DNA of 64,000 nucleotides. It comes from Pseudaminobacter sp040049255 (GTDB lineage Bacteria > Pseudomonadota > Alphaproteobacteria > Rhizobiales > Rhizobiaceae). How positions within the stretch are numbered: the first letter of the stretch is position 1; each line of letters begins with the position of its first letter. Both the position numbers and the translations under genes were made by a program. This document shows positions 37,691-47,219 of this stretch, piece after piece. Where the stretch lies: contig NZ_JBDZDR010000001.1 in the NCBI RefSeq assembly GCF_040049255.1, forward strand, positions 248,001 to 312,000. The letters run 5' to 3'. A model generated the notes under the pieces. The model was given only the letters and a program-made list of their open reading frames with translations. It was not told the origin of the DNA and did no database searches.

Positions 37691-38836
37691 ATGATGACGG
37701 CCGGATCGAACGGGTTCGTGCGCGCAATCGCTGTTTTTTCCGCCATATTTGCAGGGCTCCTCGCCAGTATGCCGCTGGCGCTTGCCGATGCTCGCCTGTG
37801 CCGCCAGCTCGAGGCCGAACTCGCCGGTGGAGCAAAGACAGCCCGCACCGAAAAATATGACGCCGCAATCGCCAAGCAGCGCGAACAGATCGTTCGGGTG
37901 CGCAACCGGGCCCGCGCCGCCGGATGCGGCTTTTCCATGTTCGGCCGCGCGGTCGAGGATTGCGCCAAGCTCAACGACAATCTCGCCAGAATGGAAAGCA
38001 ATCTGGATGCGCTGGAGCGCAAGCGTGGCCGTGTCCGTCCGGGCAGGTCACAGGCCCAGATCATTGCTGCGATCGACGCCAATGGCTGCCGGCAGGCACC
38101 GCAGCGCATAGAGGCCGCGACCGAAAATGCTCGCGCCATTGAACGGATTCTGAGCCGGACGCGGGCGACCGAGCAGACGGCCGCCGAGGCCGGCGAACGC
38201 AAAGTTCAAAGAGTGCTGAACCCAGGCGAAGGCATCGGCCGCCTTGCTGGCACCTATCGCACCTTCTGCGTACGCACCTGCGACGGTTACTATTTCCCGA
38301 TGTCGCCGGCCTCTTCGCGCGGCCAATTTACGCGTGACCAGAAGAACTGCCAGGCGGCGTGCCCCAATGCCGAAATGCAGCTTTTCTACGGGGAAGCCGA
38401 CGGCGACACGGCAACCGAAATGATCTCGGCGCAGTCCAGCATGCCCTATTCCGGACTGCCGGCGGCTTTTCGCTATCGAAGCTCCGCCACGCCCGAAGGC
38501 TGCAGCTGCAACGCGCCCAGGAATTTCGAGATCATCGCCGGAAACCCGCCGCAGCAGGAAGCGGCCGAGGTTCAGCCCGCTGCGGCCATAGCTCCGACCG
38601 AGGCCGAACCGGAATTCTCGGCATCGATCGTCAAGCCGGAGCCGCCAGCGCCTGCCGCAAGCGTGGAAAGCGTCGCAAGCCCCGAAGCAATGGCAACGGT
38701 CGCCGCCGGCGACGAGCCTGCGGCCATTCGCGACCTGGACCCGGACCGCAAGGTCAGGGTCGTCGGGCCAACGTTCCTTCCCGACCCAGAAGAGGCAATA
38801 AATCTGCGAGTTCCGGCCCGGAGGCACGGCCGGTAA
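37691..38836 (+). CDS. Secreted DUF2865 domain protein
   Basis: The 381-residue product has an N-terminal signal segment (RAIAVFSAIFAGLLASMPLALA). A helical region with cysteines (AGCGFSMFG, VEDCAKLN) follows, then a Cys-rich central domain, RTFCVRTCDGYYFPMS ... DQKNCQAACPNAEMQLFY, which is the DUF2865 signature. The last 110 residues are Pro/Ala-rich. It is probably periplasmic with disulfides. Function unknown. ATG at 37691 or 37694, behind TTGGGGT. Its 3' end overlaps the converging gltX gene by 83 bases, a long antisense overlap. Confidence 0.82.
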   Translation: MMTAGSNGFVRAIAVFSAIFAGLLASMPLALADARLCRQLEAELAGGAKTARTEKYDAAIAKQREQIVRVRNRARAAGCGFSMFGRAVEDCAKLNDNLARMESNLDALERKRGRVRPGRSQAQIIAAIDANGCRQAPQRIEAATENARAIERILSRTRATEQTAAEAGERKVQRVLNPGEGIGRLAGTYRTFCVRTCDGYYFPMSPASSRGQFTRDQKNCQAACPNAEMQLFYGEADGDTATEMISAQSSMPYSGLPAAFRYRSSATPEGCSCNAPRNFEIIAGNPPQQEAAEVQPAAAIAPTEAEPEFSASIVKPEPPAPAASVESVASPEAMATVAAGDEPAAIRDLDPDRKVRVVGPTFLPDPEEAINLRVPARRHGR

Positions 38837-40127
38837 GCGCCAGCCGAAGCGGCATGAACAGCGACTTGCCCTTGCGGCCGGTTGCCTCTTTCACAGCGCC
38901 GGTCCAGTCCTTCCAGGTCGAGCGATCCCACGGCTCTTCCGGCAGGAGATCGAGTGCCTGCGACACGAAGTCGGCGTCTTCTCCAGCCAGTTCGATCGGC
39001 TGGTCGGGCCCTTGCCGCAGAATGCGCCACCAGCCGGCGGCATCGGCCAGCTTGTCGAGGTTGCCGCGTACGGCAAGCCAGAAAGGCTCTGCCTGTTCGC
39101 CGGAAATGCCGAGCGCCGAAAGCCGGTCCCGCGCCTGCGAGAACGGCATGTTGTGGAGCAGCGCGCGGTTGAGGACGATAAGCTCCTCGGGGTCGAACTT
39201 CGAGGCGGATTTCGACGTGGTTGCGAGGTCGAAGCGGCTGGCCAGTTCCGCCATGGTCGGCATGGCGGCAACGCTTTCCGAAGTGCCGATCAGCACCGCC
39301 AGCGAAGCCACGGCCATAGGCTCGATGCCCGATTCGCGCAGGCCCGAGATGGACAGGGCCCCGGTGCGCTTGGAAAGCCCCTCGCCGTCGCTGGTGGTCA
39401 GAATGTTGTGATGGCCGAACACGGGCGGCTCCGCTCCCAGCGCCTTGAAGAGCGCGATCTGCACGCCGGTGTTGGTGACATGGTCGTTGCCGCGGATGAT
39501 GTGCGTGACGCCCATCTCGATATCGTCCACCACGGAAGGCAGCGTGTAGAGATAAGTGCTGTCCTCACGCACCAGGACCGGATCCGACAGAGAAGCGAGA
39601 TCGACGGTTTCGTCGCCGCGCACGAGGTCATTCCACTGGACTTCCGTGCGTTCGGGCTCGAACGGATCGGTGGAAAAATTCGGCAACAGGAAGCGCCAGT
39701 GCGGCTTGCGGCCTTCGGCCTCGAGCGCCTCGCGCTCTTCCGCCGTCAGCTTCAGCGCCTCGCGGCCATAGACGGGCGGCTGCTTGCGAGACAGCCGGAT
39801 CTTGCGACGCAACTCCAGCTCCTCCTGGGTTTCGTAGCAAGGGTATAGCAGGCCCGCAGTCTTCAGCTTCTCCACCGCCGCGTCATAGCGGTCGAAGCGA
39901 CGCGACTGATATTCGGTGGCATCCGGGAAGATGCCCAGCCAATGCAGGTCGTACAGGATGGCGTCGGCATATTCCTGCTTCGAACGCACGATGTCCGTGT
40001 CGTCGAAACGCTGGATGAAGCGGCCGCCATTCTTCATGGCGAACAGCCAGTTGAACAGCGCGGTACGCGCATTGCCGATATGGATGAGGCCCGTCGGCGA
40101 CGGGGCGAAGCGAACGGTTACGGTCAT
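38754..40127 (-). CDS. gltX: Glutamate--tRNA ligase
   Basis: The 457-residue class I aminoacyl-tRNA synthetase has APSPTGLIHIGNARTALFNW (HIGH motif as HIGN), DDTD, and GLSKRTG as the KMSKS counterpart. Length and motif forms match one of the GluRS enzymes of rhizobia; many alphaproteobacteria carry two, of which one also charges tRNA-Gln for transamidation. Which type this is cannot be decided here. ATG 40127 chosen; an in-frame GTG lies two codons upstream. The C-terminal 83 bases overlap the DUF2865 gene on the other strand. Confidence 0.94.
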   Translation of the reverse strand: MTVTVRFAPSPTGLIHIGNARTALFNWLFAMKNGGRFIQRFDDTDIVRSKQEYADAILYDLHWLGIFPDATEYQSRRFDRYDAAVEKLKTAGLLYPCYETQEELELRRKIRLSRKQPPVYGREALKLTAEEREALEAEGRKPHWRFLLPNFSTDPFEPERTEVQWNDLVRGDETVDLASLSDPVLVREDSTYLYTLPSVVDDIEMGVTHIIRGNDHVTNTGVQIALFKALGAEPPVFGHHNILTTSDGEGLSKRTGALSISGLRESGIEPMAVASLAVLIGTSESVAAMPTMAELASRFDLATTSKSASKFDPEELIVLNRALLHNMPFSQARDRLSALGISGEQAEPFWLAVRGNLDKLADAAGWWRILRQGPDQPIELAGEDADFVSQALDLLPEEPWDRSTWKDWTGAVKEATGRKGKSLFMPLRLALTGRASGPELADLLPLLGREGTLARRP

Positions 40128-40186
40128 TTGCACCGGTTAACGGATGCATTTGGCCTTGGCAAGGCTGGCAAAGCGCTGGCAGGCTC

Positions 40187-40211
40187 GGGACCGCGCCCAA
40201 AGCGCGGCCCC
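40187..40211 (-). terminator. Possible hairpin terminator between the ABC exporter gene and gltX
   Basis: GGG-A-CCGCGC and GCGCGG-CCC pair around a 5-base loop, just after the ABC exporter stop (minus strand). No U tract follows, so it is weak evidence. Confidence 0.3.
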
Positions 40212-40219
40212 AGACTGCC

Positions 40220-42022
40220 TCAGACAAGCCCCTTGGTCAGTTCCAGCGCCTGACGCTCGAACAGGCGGCGGTAGATGCCGCCCTTCAGGCGGATCAGCGC
40301 GTCGTGGTCGCCCTCCTCCACGATGCGGCCGCGATCGAATACCAGCAGCCGGTCCAGCGAGCGCACTGTCGAGAGCCTATGAGCGATGACAAGCGTGGTG
40401 CGCCCCTCCATCAGCCGCTCCATGGCCTGCTGGATCAGCACCTCCGATTCCGAATCCAGGCTCGACGTCGCCTCGTCCAGGATCAGGATCGGCGCGTCGG
40501 CGAGGAAGGCGCGGGCGATGGCCACGCGCTGGCGCTCTCCGCCCGAAAGCTTCATGCCGCGCTCGCCCACCATCGTGCCATAACCCTTCGGCAGGCGGGT
40601 GATGAAGTCGTGCGCATTGGCGAGCCTCGCGGCATTCTCGATCTGTGCCTGCGTCGCGCCAGGCCGCGCATAGGCGATGTTCTCGGCCAGCGAGCGATGG
40701 AAAAGCACGGGCTCCTGCTGCACGATGGCAATCTGCCCGCGAAGCGAATCCTGCTGTACCTGCGAAATATCCTGCCCGTCGATCGAGATGCGCCCGCTGT
40801 TGACGTCGTAGAGCCGCTGCACGAGCTTCACGAAGGTGGTCTTGCCAGAACCGGAATGCCCCACCAGCCCCACCCGCTCGCCCGGTGCGATGGAGACGGA
40901 AAAGTCGCGATAGAGCGGCGTGTGATGGGTGCCGTAGTGGAAGGTCACCTGCTCGAAATCGATGCGGCCCTCGTCGATGATGATCGGCCTTGCGTAAGGC
41001 TTGTCCTCGATGCCCAGCGGCTCGTCGAACATTGCGACCAGTTCCTCCATGTCGTTTACCGAACGCTGCAGGTTGCGAACATGCACGCCTACGTCGCGCA
41101 GATAGCCTTGCAGCACGAAGAACGAGGTCAGCACGAAGGCGATGTCGCCGGCGCTTGCCTTGCCCTGCGACCACAGCAGCAATGCAAAACCGATCACCGC
41201 CGCCCGAAGAACGAGAAGCGTCATGCCCTGCGCGGTGCCATTGATCGCTCCACGCGTCCAGGTGCGCGCGGTCCTGTGATGCCACTTGCCAATCACCTTG
41301 GAGAGGCGGGCTTCCTCGCGCGTTTCGGCCCCGAACGCCTTCACCACCGGATTGCAGGTTACCGCATCGGCAAGCACCCCTCCCAGCCGTGTGTCCCAGC
41401 TGTTGGCAAGGCTGGCCGCCGGGGCCACATATGCCAGCGACAACAGCATGGTCATCGCGGCGTAAATGATGGACCCAAGCGCCACGATCGCGCCCATCAT
41501 CGGCCAGTACCATCCGAGCAGCAGCGTGGAGCCCACCAGCATGATGACCGAGGGCAGCAGCGCGATCAGCAGCGTGTCGTTCAGAAGGTCGAGCGCCCAC
41601 ATGCCGCGCGTCACCTTGCGCACGGTCGAGCCGGCGAAGGCATTTGCGTGCCAGTTGGTGGAGAAGCGCTGGATGCGGTGGAACGCGTCCACCGCAATTT
41701 CGGACATCATGTTGAGCCCCAGGTTCACCATGCCCATGAAGGCCACGTGGCGCGTAACTATGGCGCCCAAACCCAAACCCAGTAGCATCAGGAATGCGAC
41801 AAGCGCAGCATTCCACGCCACCGCGTCGCTGGCCGCGCCGTCCGCAACGGCAGCAACCAGCTTGCCCGAATAAAGCGGTATCAGGACGTCCGCCATTGTT
41901 GAAACGAGGAAGGCTACCGAGATGACCGCCAGCCGGATCGGCTGACGCTGCCAATGCCGAAAGGCAAATCGGAGAACGCTGCGGAAAGCGCCGCCGCGCC
42001 AATCCATGTGAAAACGTGCCAT
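40220..42022 (-). CDS. ABC exporter (fused permease and ATPase), substrate unknown
   Basis: The 600-residue half transporter has six membrane helices (about 30-310) fused to an ATPase: Walker A VGHSGSGKT, Q loop IVQQEPVLFHRS, signature LSGGERQRVAIARA, Walker B ILILDEATSSLD and H loop IAHRLSTV. This is the MsbA/HlyB-like homodimer class. Lipid A flippase activity is possible but not shown; rhizobia have several such exporters. ATG 42022, with ATG 42007 as alternative. Lies upstream of gltX on the same strand. Confidence 0.88.
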   Translation of the reverse strand: MARFHMDWRGGAFRSVLRFAFRHWQRQPIRLAVISVAFLVSTMADVLIPLYSGKLVAAVADGAASDAVAWNAALVAFLMLLGLGLGAIVTRHVAFMGMVNLGLNMMSEIAVDAFHRIQRFSTNWHANAFAGSTVRKVTRGMWALDLLNDTLLIALLPSVIMLVGSTLLLGWYWPMMGAIVALGSIIYAAMTMLLSLAYVAPAASLANSWDTRLGGVLADAVTCNPVVKAFGAETREEARLSKVIGKWHHRTARTWTRGAINGTAQGMTLLVLRAAVIGFALLLWSQGKASAGDIAFVLTSFFVLQGYLRDVGVHVRNLQRSVNDMEELVAMFDEPLGIEDKPYARPIIIDEGRIDFEQVTFHYGTHHTPLYRDFSVSIAPGERVGLVGHSGSGKTTFVKLVQRLYDVNSGRISIDGQDISQVQQDSLRGQIAIVQQEPVLFHRSLAENIAYARPGATQAQIENAARLANAHDFITRLPKGYGTMVGERGMKLSGGERQRVAIARAFLADAPILILDEATSSLDSESEVLIQQAMERLMEGRTTLVIAHRLSTVRSLDRLLVFDRGRIVEEGDHDALIRLKGGIYRRLFERQALELTKGLV

Positions 42023-42218
42023 GCTTCATTCGGACGCGACAGGCGGCCCGATCCCAGAGAGTTCAGATGTTGGAAACCGCGACGAGCCGGAAAACCGCCG
42101 GGGCGGTTGCGGCATACGAAACGAATTTGGCACTGGCCGGGCACAATCCGGGCGGTAACGAGGCTTTACACCAGAGTCGAACCCGTCCGGATGGCGCGAT
42201 GGCACGCGCCAACCCGCC

Positions 42219-42638
42219 TCAGAACGAGATAGAAGGCGTGCGAGACAGCCGCATGTATTGCCCGTCGGCAGATTTTACGAAGCCGAGCTTTTCGTAAACT
42301 CCGTGCGCATCCGAGGTGGAAAGACTCCAGTGCAATATGCCGCCGAGTTCCGGGTGGTCGATGAAGGCGCGAACCAGCCTCTGCCCCAGTCCCTGCCCGC
42401 GATGTTCGGGCCAGACGATTATGTCGCACAGATAGCCGAAATAGGTTCTGTCGGTAATCGCTCGCGCAAACGCCACCTGCCTGCCGTCGAGATAGGCGCC
42501 GGCGCATAACGAATTGGCAAAGGCACGCTCATAGCCGCCATCGCTTCGCCCGCGGCCCCAATAGCTGGACTTGAGTAGTTCGCAGGTCGCGTGAAAATCG
42601 ATCCGCGCCGGGTCGAAGCTGATCTCATAAGCCGCCAT
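42219..42638 (-). CDS. GNAT family N-acetyltransferase
   Basis: The 139-residue product is a single GNAT domain; the acetyl-CoA binding motif A is in CDIIVWPEHRGQGLGQRLV and the C-terminal part reads DAHGVYEKLGFV. I start at ATG 42638 (MAAYEIS) after GGGGGCGAA; the frame is open further into nadE but is not coding there. It follows nadE by 29 bp on the same strand. Substrate unknown. Confidence 0.85.
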   Translation of the reverse strand: MAAYEISFDPARIDFHATCELLKSSYWGRGRSDGGYERAFANSLCAGAYLDGRQVAFARAITDRTYFGYLCDIIVWPEHRGQGLGQRLVRAFIDHPELGGILHWSLSTSDAHGVYEKLGFVKSADGQYMRLSRTPSISF

Positions 42639-42667
42639 GTTCGCCCCCGACGCAGAACGCATGCCGC

Positions 42668-44353
42668 CTAGCCGCGATCCCTGAACCGGTTGGTGATCGG
42701 GTAACGGCGGTCGCGACCGAAGTTCTTCCGTGTGATCTTTACGCCCGGGGCAGCCTGCCGCCGCTTGTATTCCGCGACATAGAGCAGATGCTCGATGCGG
42801 TGCACCAGCTCGCGATCGTGGCCGCGCGCGACGATCTCGTCCACGCCCATCTCGTTCTCGACCAGGCACTCCAGTATGTCGTCGAGCACCGGGTACGGCG
42901 GCAGCGAATCCTGGTCGGTCTGGTTCTCACGCAGTTCCGCCGACGGCGCCTTGTCTATGATGTGCGCGGGTATCACCTCGCCCGAAGGCCCCAACGCGCC
43001 CGGCGGCACCGTGCCGTTGCGCCAGCGCGCCAGTGCATAGACCTGCATCTTGTAGAGGTCCTTGATCGGGTTGAAGCCACCATTCATATCGCCATAGAGC
43101 GTGGCGTAGCCGACCGACATTTCCGACTTGTTGCCCGTCGTCACGACCATGGAGCCGAACTTGTTGGAGATCGCCATCAGGATCGTTCCGCGCGCGCGGC
43201 TCTGCAGGTTCTCCTCGGTGATGCCTTCGCGCGTGCCTTCGAAAATCTGCGTCAGCGCGTGCGAAAAACCTTCGACCGGCTCGGCGATCGGCACGATGTC
43301 ATAGCGGCAGCCAAGAGCGCGGGCGCAGTCTTCGGCATCCTTCAGCGAATCCTTGGAGGTGTAGCGATAGGGCATCATCACGGCGCGCAGCCGCTCCTCG
43401 CCCAGCGCATCCACGGCAAGGGCCGCGCAGATGGCCGAATCGATGCCGCCCGACATGCCGAGCACGACATCCTTGAAGCCGTTCTTGTTGACGTAGTCGC
43501 GCAGCCCGAGCATGCAGGCGCGGTAGTCTGCCTCCTCCCGCTCAGGGAGCTTCGACATGGGGCCGTCGACGCATTCCCAGCCGTCTTCGTTGCGCTTCCA
43601 TACGGTGACGGAAAGGGCCTCCTCGAACTGGCTCATCTGGAAAGCGAGCGTCTTTCGGGCCGAGATTGCGAAGGAGGCACCGTCGAAGACCAGTTCGTCC
43701 TGGCCTCCGAGTTGATTGGCATAGATGATCGGCAGGCCGGTTTCTATCACCTGCCTGATGACAACCTGCTGCCGGATGTCGGCTTTCCCGCGATGGTACG
43801 GCGAGCCGTTGGGGACCAAAAGGATTTCGGCTCCGGACTCTGCAAGCGTCTCGCAAACACCAAGTTCGCCCCAGACGTCTTCGCAGATCGGAATGCCCAG
43901 CCTGACGCCGCGAAAATTGACCGGCCCCGGCAGGTCAGGCCCGGCCTGGAACACGCGCTTCTCGTCGAACTCGCCGTAGTTCGGCAGGTCGATCTTGTAG
44001 CGCTCGGCAAGGATCTTGCCGCCATCGGCCACGATGATGGAATTATGCACGCCGCTCTTGCGCTTCAGCGGCGTGCCGATGATGACGCCCGGGCCGCCGT
44101 CGGCGGTTTCGGCGGCAAATTCTTCCACGGCGCGCTCGCAGGCGGCAAGGAAGGCGGGCTTCAACACCAGGTCCTCGGGCGGATAGCCGGCGATGAAAAG
44201 TTCGGTGAAGAGAACGATGTCGGCACCCTGACGCGCGGCATCCGCCCTCGCTTCACGGGCCTTGGCGAGATTGCCGGCTACGTCGCCGACGATCGGATTG
44301 AGCTGAGCAACGGCGATGCGCAGAATATCGCGAAGTATGGGCTTGGTGTTCAT
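42668..44353 (-). CDS. nadE: Glutamine-dependent NAD+ synthetase
   Basis: The 561-residue product carries two domains. The N-terminal nitrilase-type glutaminase has Glu in VLFTELFIAGYPPEDL, Lys in ERYKIDLPNYGEFDE and Cys in IPICEDVWG. The C-terminal NAD+ synthetase has the ATP-pyrophosphatase loop GMSGGIDSAICAALA and TTGNKSEMSVGYATLYGDM-type substrate region. It amidates deamido-NAD using glutamine-derived ammonia, the last step of NAD synthesis. I use ATG 44353 (MNTKPILRDI); upstream frame is not conserved. Confidence 0.95.
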   Translation of the reverse strand: MNTKPILRDILRIAVAQLNPIVGDVAGNLAKAREARADAARQGADIVLFTELFIAGYPPEDLVLKPAFLAACERAVEEFAAETADGGPGVIIGTPLKRKSGVHNSIIVADGGKILAERYKIDLPNYGEFDEKRVFQAGPDLPGPVNFRGVRLGIPICEDVWGELGVCETLAESGAEILLVPNGSPYHRGKADIRQQVVIRQVIETGLPIIYANQLGGQDELVFDGASFAISARKTLAFQMSQFEEALSVTVWKRNEDGWECVDGPMSKLPEREEADYRACMLGLRDYVNKNGFKDVVLGMSGGIDSAICAALAVDALGEERLRAVMMPYRYTSKDSLKDAEDCARALGCRYDIVPIAEPVEGFSHALTQIFEGTREGITEENLQSRARGTILMAISNKFGSMVVTTGNKSEMSVGYATLYGDMNGGFNPIKDLYKMQVYALARWRNGTVPPGALGPSGEVIPAHIIDKAPSAELRENQTDQDSLPPYPVLDDILECLVENEMGVDEIVARGHDRELVHRIEHLLYVAEYKRRQAAPGVKITRKNFGRDRRYPITNRFRDRG

Positions 44354-44407
44354 GCGAAGCGGTGTAGCGCGGCCGCCTTTCTCGGGCAATGCGGTAACTC
44401 CACCCAC

Positions 44408-45121
44408 CTATTCGCCGACTTGTTCTCGTAGCCTCTGCGTGGAGTAATTTTCGCCGATCGACATGGCGAGAATACGGGAGATATGGCAGCGCGGCAGGCC
44501 GGTCTGCCCGGCCCAGGCATTGATCTGCTCCTGGACGCGCGCAAGATCGCGCTTCGATGTTGGATTGTCGCCGATCTCGAGGCCAGCGTCGCGCAGTGCC
44601 GCGACCATGTCCTGCGACATGACGAAAGTGTCCCAGCCAAGCCAGCGCAGGAAATACTGTCCGGTGTTGCCGCCAAGCCGGCTGCCATGCTTGCCCAGAT
44701 AGGCCATCAGCCCGATCTGGTCGTCGGCAGGCCATGCGGCCAGGAACTTGCCGAAGCCGCCATGCTCCTTCGAAACGCGCTCGACGAAGGCCGCATTCTC
44801 GCGTACGGACCTGATTTTCTGCGGGTTGCGCACGATGCGCTTGTCGGAAGCCAGATCGTGCCAGAAGTCGTCCGGCTGGAACAACAGACGCTTCGGTTCG
44901 AAGCCGAGGAATGCGTCCTCGAACTCCGGCCATTTCTGCTCGATCACGCGCCAGACGAAACCGGCCGCGAACACCCGCTCGGCCATGGTCGACAGGATGC
45001 GGTCGTCGGAAACGCTCGCCAACGCCGCATTGTCCGGCACCGGTCCCAGCAGCGAGGCAAGAACGTCTTCGCCGCCCTTGCGGCTAGCCGCACGGGCGCG
45101 GATCCTCCCAAAATCGAGCAT
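44408..45121 (-). CDS. DNA-3-methyladenine glycosylase I family protein
   Basis: The 237-residue product matches the Tag-like (adenine glycosylase, HhH superfamily) group: FVWRVIEQKWPEFEDAFLGFEP, SDKRIVRNPQKIRSVRENAAFV and the C-terminal LPRCHISRILAMSIG. It would excise alkylated adenine in base-excision repair. It is somewhat longer than E. coli Tag (187 residues) and lacks the usual N-terminal C-W motif, so it belongs to a diverged branch. ATG follows GGGGAGGATT. 54 bp upstream of nadE on the same strand, after dgkA. Confidence 0.75.
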   Translation of the reverse strand: MLDFGRIRARAASRKGGEDVLASLLGPVPDNAALASVSDDRILSTMAERVFAAGFVWRVIEQKWPEFEDAFLGFEPKRLLFQPDDFWHDLASDKRIVRNPQKIRSVRENAAFVERVSKEHGGFGKFLAAWPADDQIGLMAYLGKHGSRLGGNTGQYFLRWLGWDTFVMSQDMVAALRDAGLEIGDNPTSKRDLARVQEQINAWAGQTGLPRCHISRILAMSIGENYSTQRLREQVGE

Positions 45122-45154
45122 GTGGAATCCTCCCCTGGCAATCCTGTTGCTTCC

Positions 45155-45514
45155 CTACAGCGGAAGGTCGGTTATCCGTTCTATTAATGCGGCTCCCCAG
45201 ATGCCCGCCACGATGACGATCGCGATCAGAACCGCAAGCGACCCGCAGTCCTTGGCAAGCTGGATATCACCGTGGAAATCCCGCGAGACAGCGTCGCAAG
45301 CCGCCTCGATGCCGGTGTTCAGCACCTCAATCAGCATAAGGAACAACACCGCCCCTATAAGCACCGCGAAGCCTCTCCAGCTGGTTGACAGAAACCACGC
45401 CGCCGGAATGGCCAAGGCAAGCAGGATGACCTCCTGCTGAAATGCGGTCTCGCTCCGGATCAGGCGGCCGAATGCCCTGACTGAATTGCGGAAGGCATTG
45501 ACCAGTCGCTCCAT
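45155..45514 (-). CDS. dgkA: Diacylglycerol kinase
   Basis: The 119-residue product is a small integral membrane enzyme with three helices and the family signature LIEVLNTGIEAACDAVSRD followed by KDCGSLAVLIA. It phosphorylates diacylglycerol, recycling it from lipid transfers such as osmoregulated glucan decoration. ATG follows AAGGGGG. 33 bp upstream of the glycosylase gene on the same strand. Confidence 0.93.
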   Translation of the reverse strand: MERLVNAFRNSVRAFGRLIRSETAFQQEVILLALAIPAAWFLSTSWRGFAVLIGAVLFLMLIEVLNTGIEAACDAVSRDFHGDIQLAKDCGSLAVLIAIVIVAGIWGAALIERITDLPL

Positions 45515-45565
45515 TCAGACCCCCTTACGAATCGTTGCAAAAGGATCATGTATCCCAATCCACCC

Positions 45566-46363
45566 CTAGTGGAACAGGTATGAGTCGTTGGCGAAAAAGC
45601 CGTGGTCGACGGAATTGTGGACGCGCTCTGCCTTGGCGCCGGCGCCCGCCGCACCATAGGCAAAGAAGATCGGCATCAGGTGTTCGTCGGTCGGGTGATT
45701 GTCGGCAGGAAAGGGCGCCTCTCTCTTCCAGTCAAGCAAGGCCTCGGTGTCGTTGGCGGCGAGCTTCTGCGCAAACCACTGCGTAAATGCCTCGACCTTT
45801 CCCGCCAGTTCGGGATCGACAGCCGCTCCTTGCCGCATGGTTGAAAAATAGGCGCGCAGATTATGCGTGATGTGGCCGGAACCGACCAGCAACACGCCCT
45901 CCTCGCGCAGTGGAGCAAGTGCCTTGCCGATCGCGTAGTGCCAGGCAGCATCTGCGTTGGGGTCGATCGACACCTGCACGATGGGTATGTCGGCCTCGGG
46001 AAAGGCCAGCTTCATTGGTGTCCAGGTTCCATGGTCATAGCCGCGTCGGCCGAGCCGCGCCGGCAACAGGCCTGCGTCTTCCAGCAATGCCATGACCTTT
46101 TCCGCCAGCACCGGCGCACCGGGCGCGGCATAGACCATTTCGTATAGTTCCGGAGCAAAGCCCCTGAAATCGTAGATCATGTCGGGCTTGGGGTCGGTCA
46201 CCACGGTGACCCCATGCGTCTCGAAATGCGCCGACATGATCACAATTGCCTTGGGCCGGGGAACCAGGGTCGAAACCGTCTCGAGATAGCGGCGCGCCGG
46301 CGTGTCCTTGATGACGATGTCCGGACCGCCGTGTGAAACGAACAAGGTGGGCATGGTGGCCAT
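45566..46363 (-). CDS. ygiD: DODA-type extradiol aromatic ring-opening dioxygenase family (YgiD-like)
   Basis: The 265-residue product belongs to the LigB/DODA superfamily: FVSHGGPD with the first iron/zinc-binding His near residue 11, VIMSAHFETHGV with the second, DHGTWTPMKLAFP and VGSGHITHNLRAYF. E. coli YgiD has 4,5-DOPA dioxygenase activity in vitro; the physiological substrate is unclear. ATG 46363 follows AAGGAGAAA. No aromatic pathway genes nearby. Confidence 0.87.
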   Translation of the reverse strand: MATMPTLFVSHGGPDIVIKDTPARRYLETVSTLVPRPKAIVIMSAHFETHGVTVVTDPKPDMIYDFRGFAPELYEMVYAAPGAPVLAEKVMALLEDAGLLPARLGRRGYDHGTWTPMKLAFPEADIPIVQVSIDPNADAAWHYAIGKALAPLREEGVLLVGSGHITHNLRAYFSTMRQGAAVDPELAGKVEAFTQWFAQKLAANDTEALLDWKREAPFPADNHPTDEHLMPIFFAYGAAGAGAKAERVHNSVDHGFFANDSYLFH

Positions 46364-46468
46364 GGGCTTTCTCCTTGGCCTGCATCATAGGGCGGAATGC
46401 CTGTCTTCGGCAGATCGCGGGCGCGAGACGAACCGTTCAGGAAACGATGACGCTTCCTCCCATGGCGC

Positions 46469-46879
46469 TTAGTCCTGCGCCACCTTGACCGTCGGTGTGG
46501 ATTTGAGAAATTGCGGCAGTCCGTCGTCGATGGCGTAATAGTCGCCCTTGTCGGCGACAAAGATATGGCTCTCGCCCACGAGGCCGGAAGGCGTGTCGAA
46601 AGCGCCTGCCATTACCGAGACGGTGTCGAGTTCATCGTGCTTCCAGAACAGGACCGACCCACACACGCGGCAAAATCCTCGCCGGGCGACCTCGGAGCTT
46701 CGATACCAGGTGATGTTTTCCGAGCCGCGAATATCCAGGTCGGCATCCGAAACATTGGTTGCCGCAAAGAAGTGTCCGCTTTGCTTGCGGCACTGCGTGC
46801 AGTGGCAATAGACAACGCCCCGTAGGGGCCCCTCTGCCGTGAATTGGACCGCGCCGCAGCCGCAAGATCCCGTCTTCAT
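46469..46879 (-). CDS. GFA family (glutathione-dependent formaldehyde-activating-like) zinc protein
   Basis: The 136-residue product has the zinc-binding cysteine sets of the GFA fold: GSCGCGAV, YCHCTQCRKQSG and GFCRVCGSVLF. GFA was first described for S-hydroxymethylglutathione synthase; most members have no shown activity. ATG follows GGAGCAGAAG. Monocistronic; a 340-bp gene-free stretch lies upstream. Confidence 0.88.
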   Translation of the reverse strand: MKTGSCGCGAVQFTAEGPLRGVVYCHCTQCRKQSGHFFAATNVSDADLDIRGSENITWYRSSEVARRGFCRVCGSVLFWKHDELDTVSVMAGAFDTPSGLVGESHIFVADKGDYYAIDDGLPQFLKSTPTVKVAQD

Positions 46880-47219
46880 CGCCTTCTGCTCCTACACACT
46901 CGCACCGCCGCTCGCATGACGTAAAGTCATCACAGGCAGGGCCACCCAGCTGCTGCATTTGCGACATCTAGCCTGACAACTTACGGCAGAAGCGACGATC
47001 CAGTATTTCAACACCTATTACTGAAATCTCTATTGTAAAAAGTTAAGAGAATTTTTATACGAACGCGTTGTATTTCCCTGGGAGACAGACATCGCAGATT
47101 GCGGGGGGCATTCTTGTGCTGTTTTGAAAATCCAAGCCCCTGACCAATTTCTGATTGTCGAATTGCCTGACATCGGACGCGGGAGCCGCCTTAGGCACCC
47201 AATGGAGAGTGGAGCAAGG
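46880..47219. other. 340-bp gene-free divergent region
   Basis: No credible gene. An AT-rich core at about 47000-47085 (TTGTAAAAAGTTAAGAG, TTTTTATAC) differs from the GC-rich surroundings and probably holds the promoters for the GFA gene and the diguanylate cyclase. ATGAC-GTAAA-GTCAT at 46916-46930 is a short palindrome near the GFA start. Confidence 0.5.

Noticed and set aside
46916..46930. Short palindrome ATGAC-GTAAA-GTCAT as a specific regulator site
   Set aside because: Only 5-bp arms and a single copy; not enough to claim a site.
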